Of a stretch of 64,000 bases of DNA, positions 23,209 through 34,093 are shown in pieces; position 1 is the first letter of the stretch; each line of letters starts with the position of its first letter. Origin of the DNA: Heloderma charlesbogerti (Eukaryota > Chordata > Lepidosauria > Squamata > Helodermatidae). The notes beneath the pieces are model-generated. The model had not been told where the DNA came from. It saw nothing but the letters and a program-made list of their open reading frames with translations, and searched no databases. The stretch lies in NCBI GenBank assembly GCA_026122225.1, contig JANEZZ010000297.1, positions 1,364,001 through 1,428,000 on the forward strand, in the 5' to 3' direction. Both the position numbers and the translations under genes were made by a program.

Positions 23209-25037
23209 TTAGTATATATGGATCAAACCTAATGTCTGCAAAAATTCCTTGGATAAGTCCCATATAATGCATTAGCACTTATCAGCAAAAAAGTCCGGTC
23301 CTGCTTGTTTGGCCCCAAACACAGACTGCATGTGTCATGTATTGAATGGATCAGAAGATGGATGCTGAATGGGCTGTGCAATTTGCTCCTTGTAGTACTC
23401 GACTGGTGGACCAATGGAATAATCCCCATTTATCCATAGGCTTCTATGCCAGTGCATTCGGCCTCACCGAGATCCGTCGCAGAATTCTCTGACATCCCTA
23501 AGGAGATGACTGTGCCAGTGCTGAGCCAGGAAGCAACATATAAGGGTAGTTTTTGAGTCTGTGTCATCCTTATTTCCTCTCACCCAGTATCACTGAATCT
23601 TAATTTTGATTTTCAGTGCTTTCTATGAAGAGCTGCTGCCCAATGTTAGGTGATGAATATTCCTCCAATGTCCCATACTGCAGTATGGCTTTAATGTGAC
23701 ATCATGACAATTCTTGCACACTGAAACACTACAAATCCAATAGCTCTAAAAATATTCATATACCAAAAATGAATTTTTGTCTCTAGAACTAAAATCGTGC
23801 AAGTCCCATCAAGCAGAACAATTGAAGCACATACACATGCCCCAGAACCTTCATGAGCTATGTGATACATCCAGTATGTAATATGCAGAGCTTCTGATAA
23901 ATTGGTTATAAACCTGGCTAAAAGGAATCCATTTTGTGAATCACAATTATTATATGGATTTCTCAGATGGGTTTAAACCAGCACTAATCCTGTCCTCTGG
24001 TTAGTACACCTTAATCCCCCATTCCCTCTCCTTATTTAACAGCATTAAAATAGCCTCAGTTAATCTAAGACATAGACTAACATATTGAAAGTTTGAAGGT
24101 ATGAAGGATACTACTTTTGTGCATGGATTAGACTAGACCATCCCCAGGTCCTTTTCGGAGAATCCTGGGAGTTGTAGGACTTTTTTCCATCCAAACATAA
24201 ATAGGATTGTGCTCTTAGTCATGCAATTCCATAGCTCTTACAGCAGCATCTGCTCTCATACAAAAACACCAAAATAAATGATTAAACTGATGTTGACCAT
24301 AGCTACTGTTAGAGGTGATAAAATGCCAAAGGATATAAGTTGCAGTTGACTATGAAAAACGTTGCCATACATAACATTTCATGTTAAATCTTAACTCACC
24401 AACAACAGCGTGCTGATACTTTTGAGCATTTATAGAAGGAGACAGTTGCATTGCCTGCCATTCACAAAAAGGGGAGGGGAGGGGAGGCTGAAGTGTTGAT
24501 AGCAAGTGGTATCTTTGATTTATATTTCTTTTATACACATTTTTGTCTACAAAGACAGTTATGGAACTGTATGCTACTATCTTAGGCTATGGCTCTCATA
24601 AACTGAATAAAACATTGCCCTGATGGCAGAAGAACAGATTGGTTTTGAGAGCCCAAAGGTTGCAGAACATCCATAAAAATCACACTTAAACATGAAATCT
24701 ATTATTTCTTTTTCTATGCCAGTTCTTTGGTGGCCTCCTGTGGCCAATTTGCCAAGAGTACAGAAGATCCTTAAGTCTTCAGTGCTCTACCCACGTACGT
24801 GAGAATAGGCCCAATTGAACACAACTGGGCTTACTTCTGAGTAGACATACATAGGATTGTAGCCCAAGTACTGCAAATCTGAGTTCTCTGAGAAAGCCCA
24901 AAGTATCTGTAATTGAATTAGTAGAGGGTTTGGCCAGATGATAGTTCTAAAATCCCAGTTTGGTTCTGTAATGGTATTTCTGTGTCTGTGGTAACACAGA
25001 GAATATTTTATTTTATTTATTATATTATTTCTCTTAA
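23209..25037. other. Mostly unassigned AT-rich sequence
   Basis: About 23453-23500 (CAGTGCATTCGGCCTCACC, then GAATTCTCTGACATCCCTA) is a detached A-type terminal fragment of the palindromic family. About 24800-24865 carries the CTTCTGAGTAGACATACATA dispersed repeat. Otherwise nothing seen. Confidence 0.5.
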
Positions 25038-25045
25038 TATATAAT

Positions 25046-25492
25046 TAGGGATGGCCAGGTGCCCCCCTGTCAGGGTTCTCCAGGCCCCCACTGAGCCCCT
25101 GCCCCTGTTCTTGTGCCCCTGGGCCTGAGCTCCCTTCCCCATGCTCACCTAGCTGCCCGCACTCACCATGGTCCTGTCCAGTGAGCTCTGCGATCATCAT
25201 TTTGTGAAAAAATGGTGATCACTCAAATGCGCATGTTTGATCTTACACAAAATGGTGCCATGAATGGCCAATATATGCAAGATTACAGGTGTGAATGGGC
25301 CATTTACGCCTATAATCTTATGTATATTGGCCATTCACAGCATCATTTTGCATAAGATCAGATATGAAAATTTTTGCGATCGCCATTTTTTTTCTTGTTA
25401 AGTGGGGCAAGGGGTTCAGTGGGTGCAGCTCAGGGCAGTAGGTGGGTGGGGTCCTCTTATTATATGTAGGGATGGTGCCCATGCCATCCCTA
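25046..25492. mobile_element. hAT MITE with internal hairpin (447 bp)
   Basis: Tips TAGGGATGGCCAGG and CATGCCATCCCTA. Flanks TATATAAT (25038-25045) and TGTATAAT (25493-25500) match at 7/8. The core contains the inverted pair ATGAATGGCCAATATATGC / ATGTATATTGGCCATTCAC around ATTACAGGTGTGAATGGGCC. Related cores are at 17.7 and 59.0 kb. See the finding on the palindrome at its right end. Confidence 0.75.
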
Positions 25493-25500
25493 TGTATAAT

Positions 25501-26354
25501 AAGAGGAGACATGTATCATTAACTAGCATCACAATTTTATTTACTGTAACAGTTAAGCCCCAAGCTTAACCCTATGGGGGGTTGCCATAATGCAGGAGCT
25601 GCCTCACAACAACTATCCCTTCCTTGAATTAAGGTGAGCCATACCCAGCCCTGAATTGAGGATAGGATGATTACTACCTGATCACCACTGGCAAAATTTT
25701 TTCAGGTACTAAGGGGGTGCTTTTTGAGTCGCTCCTTCCCCAAATCCCACAACAATGGGTAGGTGAAACAAGTTGGACCTAAAGGGCTTCCGTATCCCAC
25801 CCATGGGTCTCATAACACTGAATGGCAAGACTTGAGGGTCCTGCATGACCTTAAAGATGCCTCAGAGTGCTTACCTTTCTTCTTACCTGTCTGTGTTCCT
25901 TCCCAGCACAATTCTTGTGGTGACCAAATGATTTGTTGCAAATACTGAGACAGCCAGCAGGCGCTAATTAGCACACCCGACCAGGTGGACAGTGAAGAGT
26001 AGGCCAAAAACCTATCACCTGTTCATTTAAAAGCTAAAAACAATTAACCTCCCATAAGCAATCAGCTAATCCTGTATTACAACTGTATGAAGGAGGGGAG
26101 AGCACCAAGAAAACAGATGTGTGATCACATCGGAATTAGTACAAAGCAAACTTCCTTTGAGCTGAAATGAAAAGTTGCAGAAATGCAAAATGTAGGAACA
26201 TTCAAAATTTTGATTTTTAAAATTTTATTTCTGGATATATATTTTTAATGCAGTCATACATTTAATGGCAAATGTTAAGAAGCAGTTGGCCAACTCAATC
26301 TTTTTTTTTTCTTTTTCTGCATCTTGTTTGCAATATCCATAATTGGAAATGTTA
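25501..26354. other. Unassigned sequence
   Basis: About 850 bp with no recognised gene or repeat. Confidence 0.5.
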
Positions 26355-26732
26355 AGAACATACGAACATAAGAAGAGCCATGCTGGATTAGACCAAGGGA
26401 CCATCGAGTGCAGCATTCTGTTCACTCAGTGGCCAACCAGCTGTTGACCATGAACTCACAAGCAGGGCATGAGTGCAACAGCACCCTCCCACCCAGGTTC
26501 CCTAGCAACTGGTGTACATAGTCTCACCACCTCTGGTACTGGAGGTAGCATGTAGCCATCAGGACTAGTAGCTATTGATTGCCTTTTCCTCCAGGAATGT
26601 GTCCATCCCCCTTTTAAAGCCATCCAAATTGGTGTCCATCACTACGTCTTGTGGTAGCGAATTCCATAGTTTAACTATGTGCTGTGTGAAGAAGTCCTTC
26701 CTTTTATCTGTCCTGAATCTCCCACCAATTAG
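26355..26732 (-). mobile_element. CR1/L3-like LINE 3' end (antisense), cut by a hAT-like end
   Basis: Antisense copy of the LINE at 203-610, from ACATAAGAAGAGCCATGCTG to ATCTCCCACCAATTAG. At that point the sequence changes to a hAT-like tip (TAGGAATGTTAAAG). Minus-strand translation retains a stretch with FRTDKRKDFFTQHIVKLWNS and then FLEEKA. Confidence 0.8.
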
Positions 26733-27890
26733 TAGGAATGTTAAAGAAATCTGCCCAAAAGTTAAATGGGATCGAATTCTGACACATCCGGTCTGTGGAA
26801 CCCTCCCCGGAATGGGGCACCCCAGTCTACTCAGACCGGAGCACACGCGGACCCTTTTTTTTTCTCCGCCAAAAATTTTATGGAAGTATTTACGAAAGAA
26901 ACTTCACAAATCGGAATGAAAGAAATAGACAGCGAAATGGATTTTACGAAAGTATTTAATAAATACGCAGCTTCCTGCGATGACATGGCTTTCTTTCGCT
27001 GGGAGGGATGGGGTCACGAAGTGCACGTAACCTGCCTGAGTCATGAAGTGCACGTAGCCTCATCTTTTTTTTATTGTCTGTGAAGGTGAGGTCAGGTGAG
27101 CGAGATCCCTCCAGGCCACCCCCACCCCACCAGGAAGATAACGTCATTGAGGGGAGGGAACTCACCGACCATTTTTCCTGCCTTCACATATAGGACGGCG
27201 GTGTGTGAGTGTCCAGCAGCCTCAGTTGCTCCAGTCCAGACTAGAGACCAGAGGTGCTGCTGCTGCAGACAGAGTGTCCATGTCCAGCAGCTGCAAGGAG
27301 TGTGTTTCTGTGTGTCCCCGTTCTATGACACTGCAGTTCAACCTTTATTACAGTGAAGGTATGTTCTTTGATATGTTTACTTTACCTGAATGTGCCCCTA
27401 TGTTTAGTGATTTTGGGGTGGGTCAGGGCGGGGGGAACTGGGAAGGCATCCTCCAGCAGCCTGTGTTTAGGCCTGCTGAGAAGGACTCCATCTTCCATCC
27501 TCCTGGGCTTTCCAGGATTAATCAATGTGCTTTTCAACTCCAAGAGTCATGTTCCCCTATGTACTTAGTGTTTCTGAGTGATTCTGGTGAGGGCCTGCCT
27601 GGGCAGCCAGGCCAGGTCAGGCCAGCAGCCTGAGTTTAGGCCTGCTGAGAAGGACTCCATCCCCCAGCATCCTGTGTGTACTGTAGGCTTGTGTTTTTCA
27701 GGCCGCATGGATGGACTACATACTCCATCCTGGGCTTTTCAGCCTAATCTGCTGTACAATATGCCCCTATTTAGTTAGCATTGGATGGCTGGATTGGTGG
27801 GGAACTACTTTTACATGGCACTATATCTGCGATTGTAGGCTGTTCACATGATTTCAGCTTTGCCACATGCATTTATGTCTCCTTCTGCCC
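26733..27890 (+). mobile_element. Possible hAT element left end and upstream non-coding exon
   Basis: The tip TAGGAATGTTAAAGAAATC resembles the 8627 tip and interrupts a LINE, so the left boundary is firm. Downstream there is CpG-containing sequence. The tract ending CAGTGAAG|GTATGT at 27358 looks like a first exon with a good 5' splice site, about 530 bp ahead of the exon at 27893. No right tip or 8-bp partner of CCAATTAG was found, so the full extent is unknown. Confidence 0.4.
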
Positions 27891-27892
27891 AG

Positions 27893-28281
27893 AGACGTGA
27901 ACATGGAGAAAAGAGGAACCCATAGTCAATACAGCACTCAAAAGAGGCGTGGACGCCCGGCGAGAACATTCACCGCTGATGTTGCATTTCAACGGTCTTT
28001 TAAGAATGAGATGGAAGAGGAGGAAGCCCAAGGTGTGACCACCAGTGACAGCAGCCCCAGCAGTAGTCCACCCCGCAACTGTAAGCAGCACACACCACCA
28101 ATTACCACCACAGAAAGTGGCACAGGCACAGCCAGCCACAACTCCAGAGGAAGAGGAAGAAAGTTCAGGGATGGTAAGCGGAAGGACAGTGTCTCCAAAG
28201 CAGATGAAAATGTTCCCAAGGAGACTCTGCAGCCAGATAATGAAAGTCAAGATGTCTACATCATTCCAAAGGATGAATCTG
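27893..28281 (+). CDS. Splice-bounded exon encoding an AT-hook protein fragment (unrecognised)
   Basis: Seen: a polypyrimidine tract and acceptor (CTCCTTCTGCCCAG) ending at 27892, an ATG at 27903, 126 codons without a stop, and a donor TCTG|GTAAGA at 28281/28282. The protein starts MEKRGTHSQYS. It has an AT-hook-like core RRGRPART at residues 15-22, a Glu-rich patch (MEEEEAQ), a Ser/Pro-rich stretch, and a second basic patch (SRGRGRKFRDGKRKD). AT-hook proteins bind the minor groove of AT-rich DNA. I do not recognise the family. It may be the first coding exon of a DNA transposon's protein, given the hAT-like tip upstream at 26733, or of a host gene. It would leave phase 1 after the last full codon. 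No downstream exon was identified. Confidence 0.4.
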
Positions 28282-28367
28282 GTAAGACTCTGTCATCACA
28301 GGTGCTTGTAAATATCTGGAAACAAATAAATATCTTCGAATATTTGAATAGTCCCTACATTAGCCTT

Positions 28368-28490
28368 TTGCAACTTGCAGCGTTCCAGATGTTTTGGGCT
28401 ACAACTCCCAGCATTTTTTACCACTGGTCATGCCGGCTGGGGCTGATGGGAGTTGAAGTCCAAAACCTTTGGAGGAAACCATCTGGGGAA
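28368..28490. mobile_element. CAGGGG-type hAT MITE, decayed
   Basis: TTCCAGATGTTTTGGGCTAC and ATGGGAGTTGAAGTCCAAAA are the inverted arms of the 11.1-kb element family. Tips are degenerate. Confidence 0.6.
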
Positions 28491-28914
28491 GACGACCCCG
28501 CAGGATCTTCTTCTTCAACACCACAAAACATACATGACTGTTTTACATTCACTCATATTCATTGGTGGGAACATATTTCTATTTATTAAACTGTTATATG
28601 GTACTCCAGTACTAAAGAAAACCCCAACGCTTTAAAAGAACTGCAATAATTTCTCAAACGATACACCTCCTTTTCGGTGGGAAAACACTGCAGTGTTTTG
28701 TTCTTCCTTTGTTTCCAAAGCCATTCATCATAGTTTGCTGTCTTGTTTGGCCTTGATTTCTTTTAACTAGAGCTGCAATGTGAATTGATTAATCAGTTAC
28801 ATTTCTGAGGATGGTTTTTAAAACAGGGCCTGACTAAACAGGCACTGCTCCCATTGGACCAGAAATGCACTCCGGAAAAAGGCAGTGGGATTTGCCAAGT
28901 ATGGGCTCAGCTCA
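28491..28914. other. Unassigned sequence
   Basis: About 420 bp, no recognised feature. Confidence 0.5.
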
Positions 28915-30431
28915 TAGGGATGTATGAAAGTCACTTACTGTTTCGTGGATCTGCTTCACGGGGGGGAGGGAGGTGCTCCGTCCCTCCCCCCGGAATCCTC
29001 AATGGGGGGGAGGCGCTCCGTCCATCCCCCCAGAATCCTGCCCGGTTGGTAGGGGTGGACGAAAGTCCCTTACCTTTCACCGAAGCTTGTTCGCGGTGGG
29101 GGGGAGGTGCTTCACTGCTCTCCCCGCGAAGTTCAGGCCGGGAGGGGAGGCTTCCCGCCTCGCCCCGGCCGAAATTCAGGCCAGGGGGGAGGCTTCCCGC
29201 CTCGCCCCGGCCGAAATTCAGGCTGGGGGGGAGGCTTCCCACCTCGCCTGGCCGCGAACTCCATTGTTTTTTTTTTTAAACGCCCCCGTGATAGGCTACG
29301 TGACGATTAACATAGCCTATCATGGCTAGATCTGCAAAGTCAGCCGTGATAGGCTACGTTAATCGTCACGTAGCCTATCACGGGTGACTTAAAAAAAAAA
29401 AAGCGCGTATGCTAATGGCGGCCCCCATAGGGAGCCGCCATACGTGTTCCTTATTTAGTCGCCGTAGTCTACGTAAATCTTTACGTAGACTACAGCGACC
29501 AAATAAGGAACGGGAATGGCGGCTCCCTACGGGGGCCGCCATTATCCGTACACGCTTTTTTTTTTTTTTTAAGTCACCCGTGATAGGCTACGTGACATTG
29601 ACGTAGCCTGTCACGGCTGACTTTGCAAATCTAGCTGTGATAGGCTACGTTAATCGTCACGTAGCCTATCACGGGGGAGTTTTTTTTTCCTTTTATTGGA
29701 ATGGCGGCGGCGGCAGCCGGTCAAAAGACCGGCTGCTGCTCCCGCCCCGCTCGAACACCCGCCGAACCGCCGGCCGGACCCGCCGCCGGGAGGGACATTC
29801 GACAAAGGTAAGTCCCGTCCTGGGGGGGGCGGGGGGGTGCAGAGGATTTCTCCCCAAAACATGTTCGGGGGGCCGAACACGTTGGCGCTCGGCCCCCCGA
29901 AGTTTCGGGGAGAAATTCTCCGCCATCCCTACCGGTCGGCTCCATTCTGCAGGGATTCCGCAGAGCCACCAGCCAGCTCCACCAGCAGCCGGACATCCGT
30001 CGGCTGGGTAACAGGGATGCAAATGGTGGCTGCCATAGCTGCCACCGTTTGCGTCCCTGTATTCAACCATGATAGGCTATGTAAATATTTACGTAGCCTA
30101 TCATGTCTGGGTTAAAAAAAATAATGCATACGCAAATGGTGGCGGCTACGGGGGCCGCCATTTGCATTCCTTATTTTTCACCATCTTAGTCTACGTAAAT
30201 ATTTACATAGACAATTACAACGAAAATAAAGGGGAACGCAAATAGTGTAGTGGGCAGTATTTGCATTCCTTTTTGATTCGCCCTTTTAGCCTACGTAAAT
30301 ATTTATGTAGGCTAAGACGGCGAAAAATAAGGAACGCAAATGGCGGCCACCGTAGCTGCCACCATTTGCGTATGTGTTTTTTTTTCATCAGGCCTCACTG
30401 AAATCTGTGGCAGAATTCTCCGCCTTCCCTA
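28915..30431 (+). mobile_element. Palindromic hAT-type element, copy 4 (outer; B left, A-like right)
   Basis: Left tip TAGGGATGTATGAAAGTCAC, right tip CAGAATTCTCCGCCTTCCCTA. It is interrupted by a second family member at 29050-29931. Without that insert and its duplication it would be about 627 bp. The right half has hairpins near 30068-30104, 30190-30212 and 30288-30318. No clean 8-bp duplication: the left neighbour is TCAGCTCA and the right is GCTCAGGA, sharing only GCTCA. Confidence 0.75.
29050..29931 (+). mobile_element. Palindromic hAT-type element, copy 5 (nested; B left, A right)
   Basis: Tips TAGGGGTGGACGAAAGTCCC and AATTCTCCGCCATCCCTA. Flanks CCGGTTGG (29042-29049) and CCGGTCGG (29932-29939) match at 7/8 and join the outer element cleanly. 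The B module has three tandem GGGGGAGGCTTCCC units. The central palindrome (about 29290-29680) contains hairpins GATAGGCTACGTGACGATTA and mirrors. The A module runs from ATG at 29701 to CAAAG|GTAAGT at 29807: 107 nt, open, phase 2. Confidence 0.9.
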
Positions 30432-30439
30432 GCTCAGGA

Positions 30440-30969
30440 CCAGCCCTATCATTAGGTAGCAGCAAGGTGTTGGGGCAAAGAACTGTGAGTGCTCCTCAGA
30501 CTGCCTTGTACCTCCTCAGCCAGCTTTTTGTCCTCTGGTGTGGTGGAAGAAGGTGTCCCATTGTCACTGTTCAAGTAAGGTTCAGCTATTGCTCTATGTA
30601 GGATGGAGGGGTGCCATTTTAGCCTTTGCCTCAGGAAGCAAAATACTTTGGGCCAGGCGTGTATGTGCTGAGACTCACACAGTGGTATAATAGAGCTGAT
30701 GTAAAGGAGTGGACCTTGCAAGGGAGCCAGATATCTCCTCCCCCATGCTTTTCAGACTTTTACCAGTGAGGACACATTTAGATAACTCTCCTGGAGTTTT
30801 GAAGTCTGTACAGTACATTGTTTTGCACCTTGTTTCATGTGTTGTTTTCTCAGTGCTAGCTAGTGCAGTAGTAGCTTACATCTGCACCTTGTGTAATGTT
30901 GATTGATCGCATTTCCAAGCTATGTTTCATAGATTTCTACAGGTACACAGTTTTATTCTCTTGGCTCTT
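30440..30969. other. Unassigned sequence
   Basis: About 530 bp with no recognised gene or repeat. Confidence 0.5.
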
Positions 30970-31732
30970 TGTTGTTGTTCAGTCGTTAAGTCGTGTCCGA
31001 CACTCTGTGACCCCATGGACCATAGCACGCCAGGCCTTCCTGTCCTCCGTTCTCTCCCCGAGTGTGCTCAGGTTCATATTCATTGCATCGGTGATGTTAT
31101 CCAGCCATCTCATCCTCTGCCGTCCCCTTCTCCTTTTGCCTTCAATCTTTCCCAGCATCAGGGTCTTTTCCAGGAAGTTTTCTCTTTGCATTAGGTGGCC
31201 AAAATATTTGAGCTTCAGCTTCAGTATCTGTCCTTCCAATGAGCAGTCAGGGTTGATTTCCTTTAGGATTGACTGATTTGACCTCCTTGCAGTCCAGGGG
31301 ACTTGTAAGAGTCTTCTCCAGCACCACAGTTTGAAAGCATCGATTCTTCGGCGCACAGCCATACATTGCTACTGGGAAAACCATAGCTTTGATTATACGG
31401 ACCTTTGTCGGCAAGGTGATGTCTCTGCTTCTTACTATGCTGTCTAGGTTTGCCATAGCTTTCCCCCCTAGGAGCAATATATTGGACACCTTCCAACCTG
31501 AGTGGCTCATCTTCCGGTGTCATATCTTTTAGCCTTGTGATATGTTCCATGGGGTTTTCTTGGCAGGAATACTGGAGTGGGTTGCCATTTCCTTCTCCTG
31601 TGGAACACATTTTGTCAGAACTCTCCGCCATGACCTGTCCGTCTTGGGTGGCCCTGCATAGCATAGCTTATGGCTTCACTGAGTTATGCAAGCCCCTTTG
31701 CCACAACAAGGCAGTGATCCATGAAGGGGCTG
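30970..31732 (-). mobile_element. RTE/BovB LINE 3' end (antisense)
   Basis: On the minus strand the end of a BovB-type reverse-transcriptase ORF is readable, broken by frameshifts into overlapping pieces (31664-31247 and 31362-30979). Visible motifs are RIDAFKLWCWRRLL, WTARRSNQSILKEI, KYFGHLMQRE, LGKIEGKRRRGRQRMRWLD and a C-terminus ending TECRTRLND. The 3' end reads CACGACTTAACGACTGAAC followed by AACAAC. It is a dead 5'-truncated copy. BovB is known for horizontal transfer among squamates, ruminants and others; nothing here shows a recent transfer. Confidence 0.9.
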
Positions 31733-31796
31733 GATAATGATAGCAGTCTTCAAATATCTGAAAGCCTTCCATGCAGAAGATAGAGGAGACTGAGGT

Positions 31797-32681
31797 AGTG
31801 CATCTGCGGCTGCCATGCCGTTCATCACTATAGCCGTGATAGGCTACATAAGTACTTACGCAGCCTATCACGGCTAACGCAGGGATGCCACTTGCGTCCC
31901 TGCGGGAGCCGTGATAGGCTGCGTAAGTATTTACGTAGCTTATCATGGGAAAAAAAGGGAACGCAAATGGTGGCGGCTATGGCAGTCACCATTTGCGTTC
32001 CCTATTTTTCGCCGTTTCAGCCTACGTAAATATTTACGTAGGCTATTATGGCAAAAAAAAAAAAAAAAGGAAACGCAAACAGCATAGTGGGTGCTATTTG
32101 CATTCCTTTTCCCCCGCCATTTTAGCCTATGTAAATATTTACGTAAGCTATTACAGTGAAAAAAAGGAACGCAAATAGCGCCTACTACGCTATTTGCATT
32201 CCCCTTTTTTTCGTCGTTATAGCCTACTTAAATATTTACATAGGCTAAAACGGCAAAAAGTAGGGAACGCAAATGGCAGCTGCCATAGCCGCCGCCATTT
32301 GCATATGCTGGTTGTTGTTTTTTTGGGTTTAAATACTTATGTAGCCTATCATGGCAGCCTGGCTGGATGCAAATGGCGGCTGCTACGGCGGCCACCATTT
32401 GTGTCCGCAGCAGCCCGTCCGCAGCCATAAAACTGGCTGTGGACAGCCCTGGCCGGCTGCTCCGCGGAGCTGCTGCAGAGTGGTGCTGGCTGGGCAGGAT
32501 TCCAGGGGGAGGGATGGAGTGAAAAATTCCATGAAAGGTAAGTCAATTTCATACATTCCTAGTGGAATGTCTATGGAGCGGAGCCGGCCAGAGAGAATTT
32601 TTGGGGGAGGGACGGACCACCTCCCCCCCACCGTGAATGTCACCCTTCTAAAAGATAAGTGACTTTTGTACATCCCTAGTC
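31797..32681 (-). mobile_element. Palindromic hAT-type element, copy 6 (left end lost, B right)
   Basis: The left tip is missing: the sequence enters mid-element (CCGTTCATCACTATAGCC, matching copy 3 near 20290). The immediate left neighbour (31735-31795, TCTTCAAATATCTGAAAG) looks like a CR1 scrap. It has at least six hairpins around TACGTAAATATTTACGTAGG (about 31840-32250). The right side shows two successive B-type tips, CATACATTCCTA at 32560 and TACATCCCTA at 32681. This suggests a duplicated end or nested remnants. Confidence 0.8.
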
Positions 32682-32832
32682 CTCCCACCACAAGGTCAAA
32701 TGATGAGGTGATAATTAGGGAGGCAGATTATACAGTACTGACCATTTTGGCATGATGGAGACTGTTGGACTTCTGTAAACATGCCCCGGATTGCACTTCT
32801 AGTCACCCCATTTCTACATTTGCAATGCCATG

Positions 32833-33260
32833 GTATTTATTTATTCTATTGATGCATTGCATAAATGCCACCTTTTTTCCTAGCACAAGGAACCCAAGGC
32901 AGCTCACATTATTTTATTTATTTTTTTATTTATTGCATTTATACCCCACCTTTTTTCCTCTTGCAAGGAACCCAAGGCAGCTTACATTATCCTCCTCCTC
33001 TCCATTTTATCCTCACAACAAGAACCCGGTGAGGTGCGTTGGGCTGAGAGTCTGCGACTGGCCCAAAGTCACCCAGTGAGCTTCCATGGCCAAGTGGGGA
33101 CTAGAACCTGGATCTCCCAGCTCCTAGTTTAACACTTTTGCTATTAAAGCTCACAACAACAACACTGAGGTAGGCTGGGGCTTTCTGACTGGGCCAAAGT
33201 CACCCAGTGAGCTTCCATGGCTGAGTGGACTATACCCAGATCTTCAAGCTCTCAGATGAA
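32833..33260 (-). repeat. MIR-like tRNA-derived SINEs with L2-type tails (antisense, stacked)
   Basis: A tail-only copy (GCATAAATGCCACCTTTTTT) is followed by a nearly full one: TACCCCACCTTTTTTCC, ATTTTATCCTCACAACAAG, GACTGGCCCAAAGTCACCC, CTGGATCTCCCAG. A third partial copy is at 33150-33260. The tRNA-like head is mostly missing. The central motif (GTGACTTTGGGCC on the minus strand) is the MIR/CORE-like part. Confidence 0.7.
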
Positions 33261-33747
33261 CACTTGCTCATGAGTTGACTTGAGTACCAATGTCTTGGTA
33301 GAAAGGTGAGGTGCAAAAATTCAGCAATCACTACATGAAGAAGGATGACATGCACACACCGAGAGGCTGGTCCTGTTGCTGCTGGGCTGGTGCCAGTCTC
33401 CCTGTGTGCACTGTGCAGAGACCGGCGGCAGCAGCAGCATTTCCCTGGAGATGGACAGTGTGTCAGTCTGTAATATGAGTTGTAGCCAGGCCCGCATAAT
33501 CCTATGCATGTGATTGTACAGGAAAAAGCAATGCAGTTCCCAGCATCCCTTCTTCAACCAGCCAAAGTGGCCGGAAGAAGATGGGACCTTTTTCTGTCCA
33601 AGTTCAACAAGCATAGGATTGCAGGCTAAATGTCAGGATTTGTTTGTTTCCACATGAGACCACAAAGAGATAGCTTCATTTTTGGTACACATCATTGTTT
33701 TCATATTTAGTTAAGCTTGACGATGGGATGGGATAAATATAACTTAC
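33261..33747. other. Unassigned sequence
   Basis: No gene recognised. It would be the intron 3' of the trihelix exon if that is transcribed. Confidence 0.4.
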
Positions 33748-34093
33748 CAGGCATATGCCTCTGCAAAAATGGGGGCTGGCCTGCCTTGACCCACACTCTA
33801 TGGATGCACCAGTAGTAGGCAGGTGGGTTCGACAGTGGTGCCCTCCTCTCAGCAGCAGCTATCCCCTGCCTGATGAAGGACTGCTTCAACACTTTCCATT
33901 TGGACTGTAATTGTCCCATCATCCCATGGTGGCCTGCTCGCTCCATCCTCCTCTTTATCCACCCCCAATAAACTTCATTGTGGCAGGAGCAGCTGCCAAA
34001 CAGCGCTGCCACCGCCTTGCTGCTCCTAATGTTAATGAGGAGGGCCTTGGTTTCCTCATGGTCCCACCTCCTGCCAAGCACTGGTGCAGCCAT
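33748..34093 (-). CDS. Exon encoding a Myb/SANT-like (trihelix) DNA-binding domain
   Basis: Minus-strand ATG at 34093 in good context (CTAAAATGG). An open frame of 115 codons ends exactly at a consensus donor ATGCCTG|GTAAGT (33748/33747). The protein begins MAAPVLGRRWDHEETKALL. It has the spacing of Myb_DNA-bind_4/trihelix domains: W10 followed by an acidic-Thr helix, then YWGWIKRRMERAG, then QLQSKWKVLKQSF (about residues 8-75). Such domains occur in host MSANTD-type genes and in DNA-binding proteins of DNA transposons such as Harbinger. A transposon origin is likely because the exon sits in repeats next to a palindromic hAT element. No further exon was found, so the gene is partial. Confidence 0.55.
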
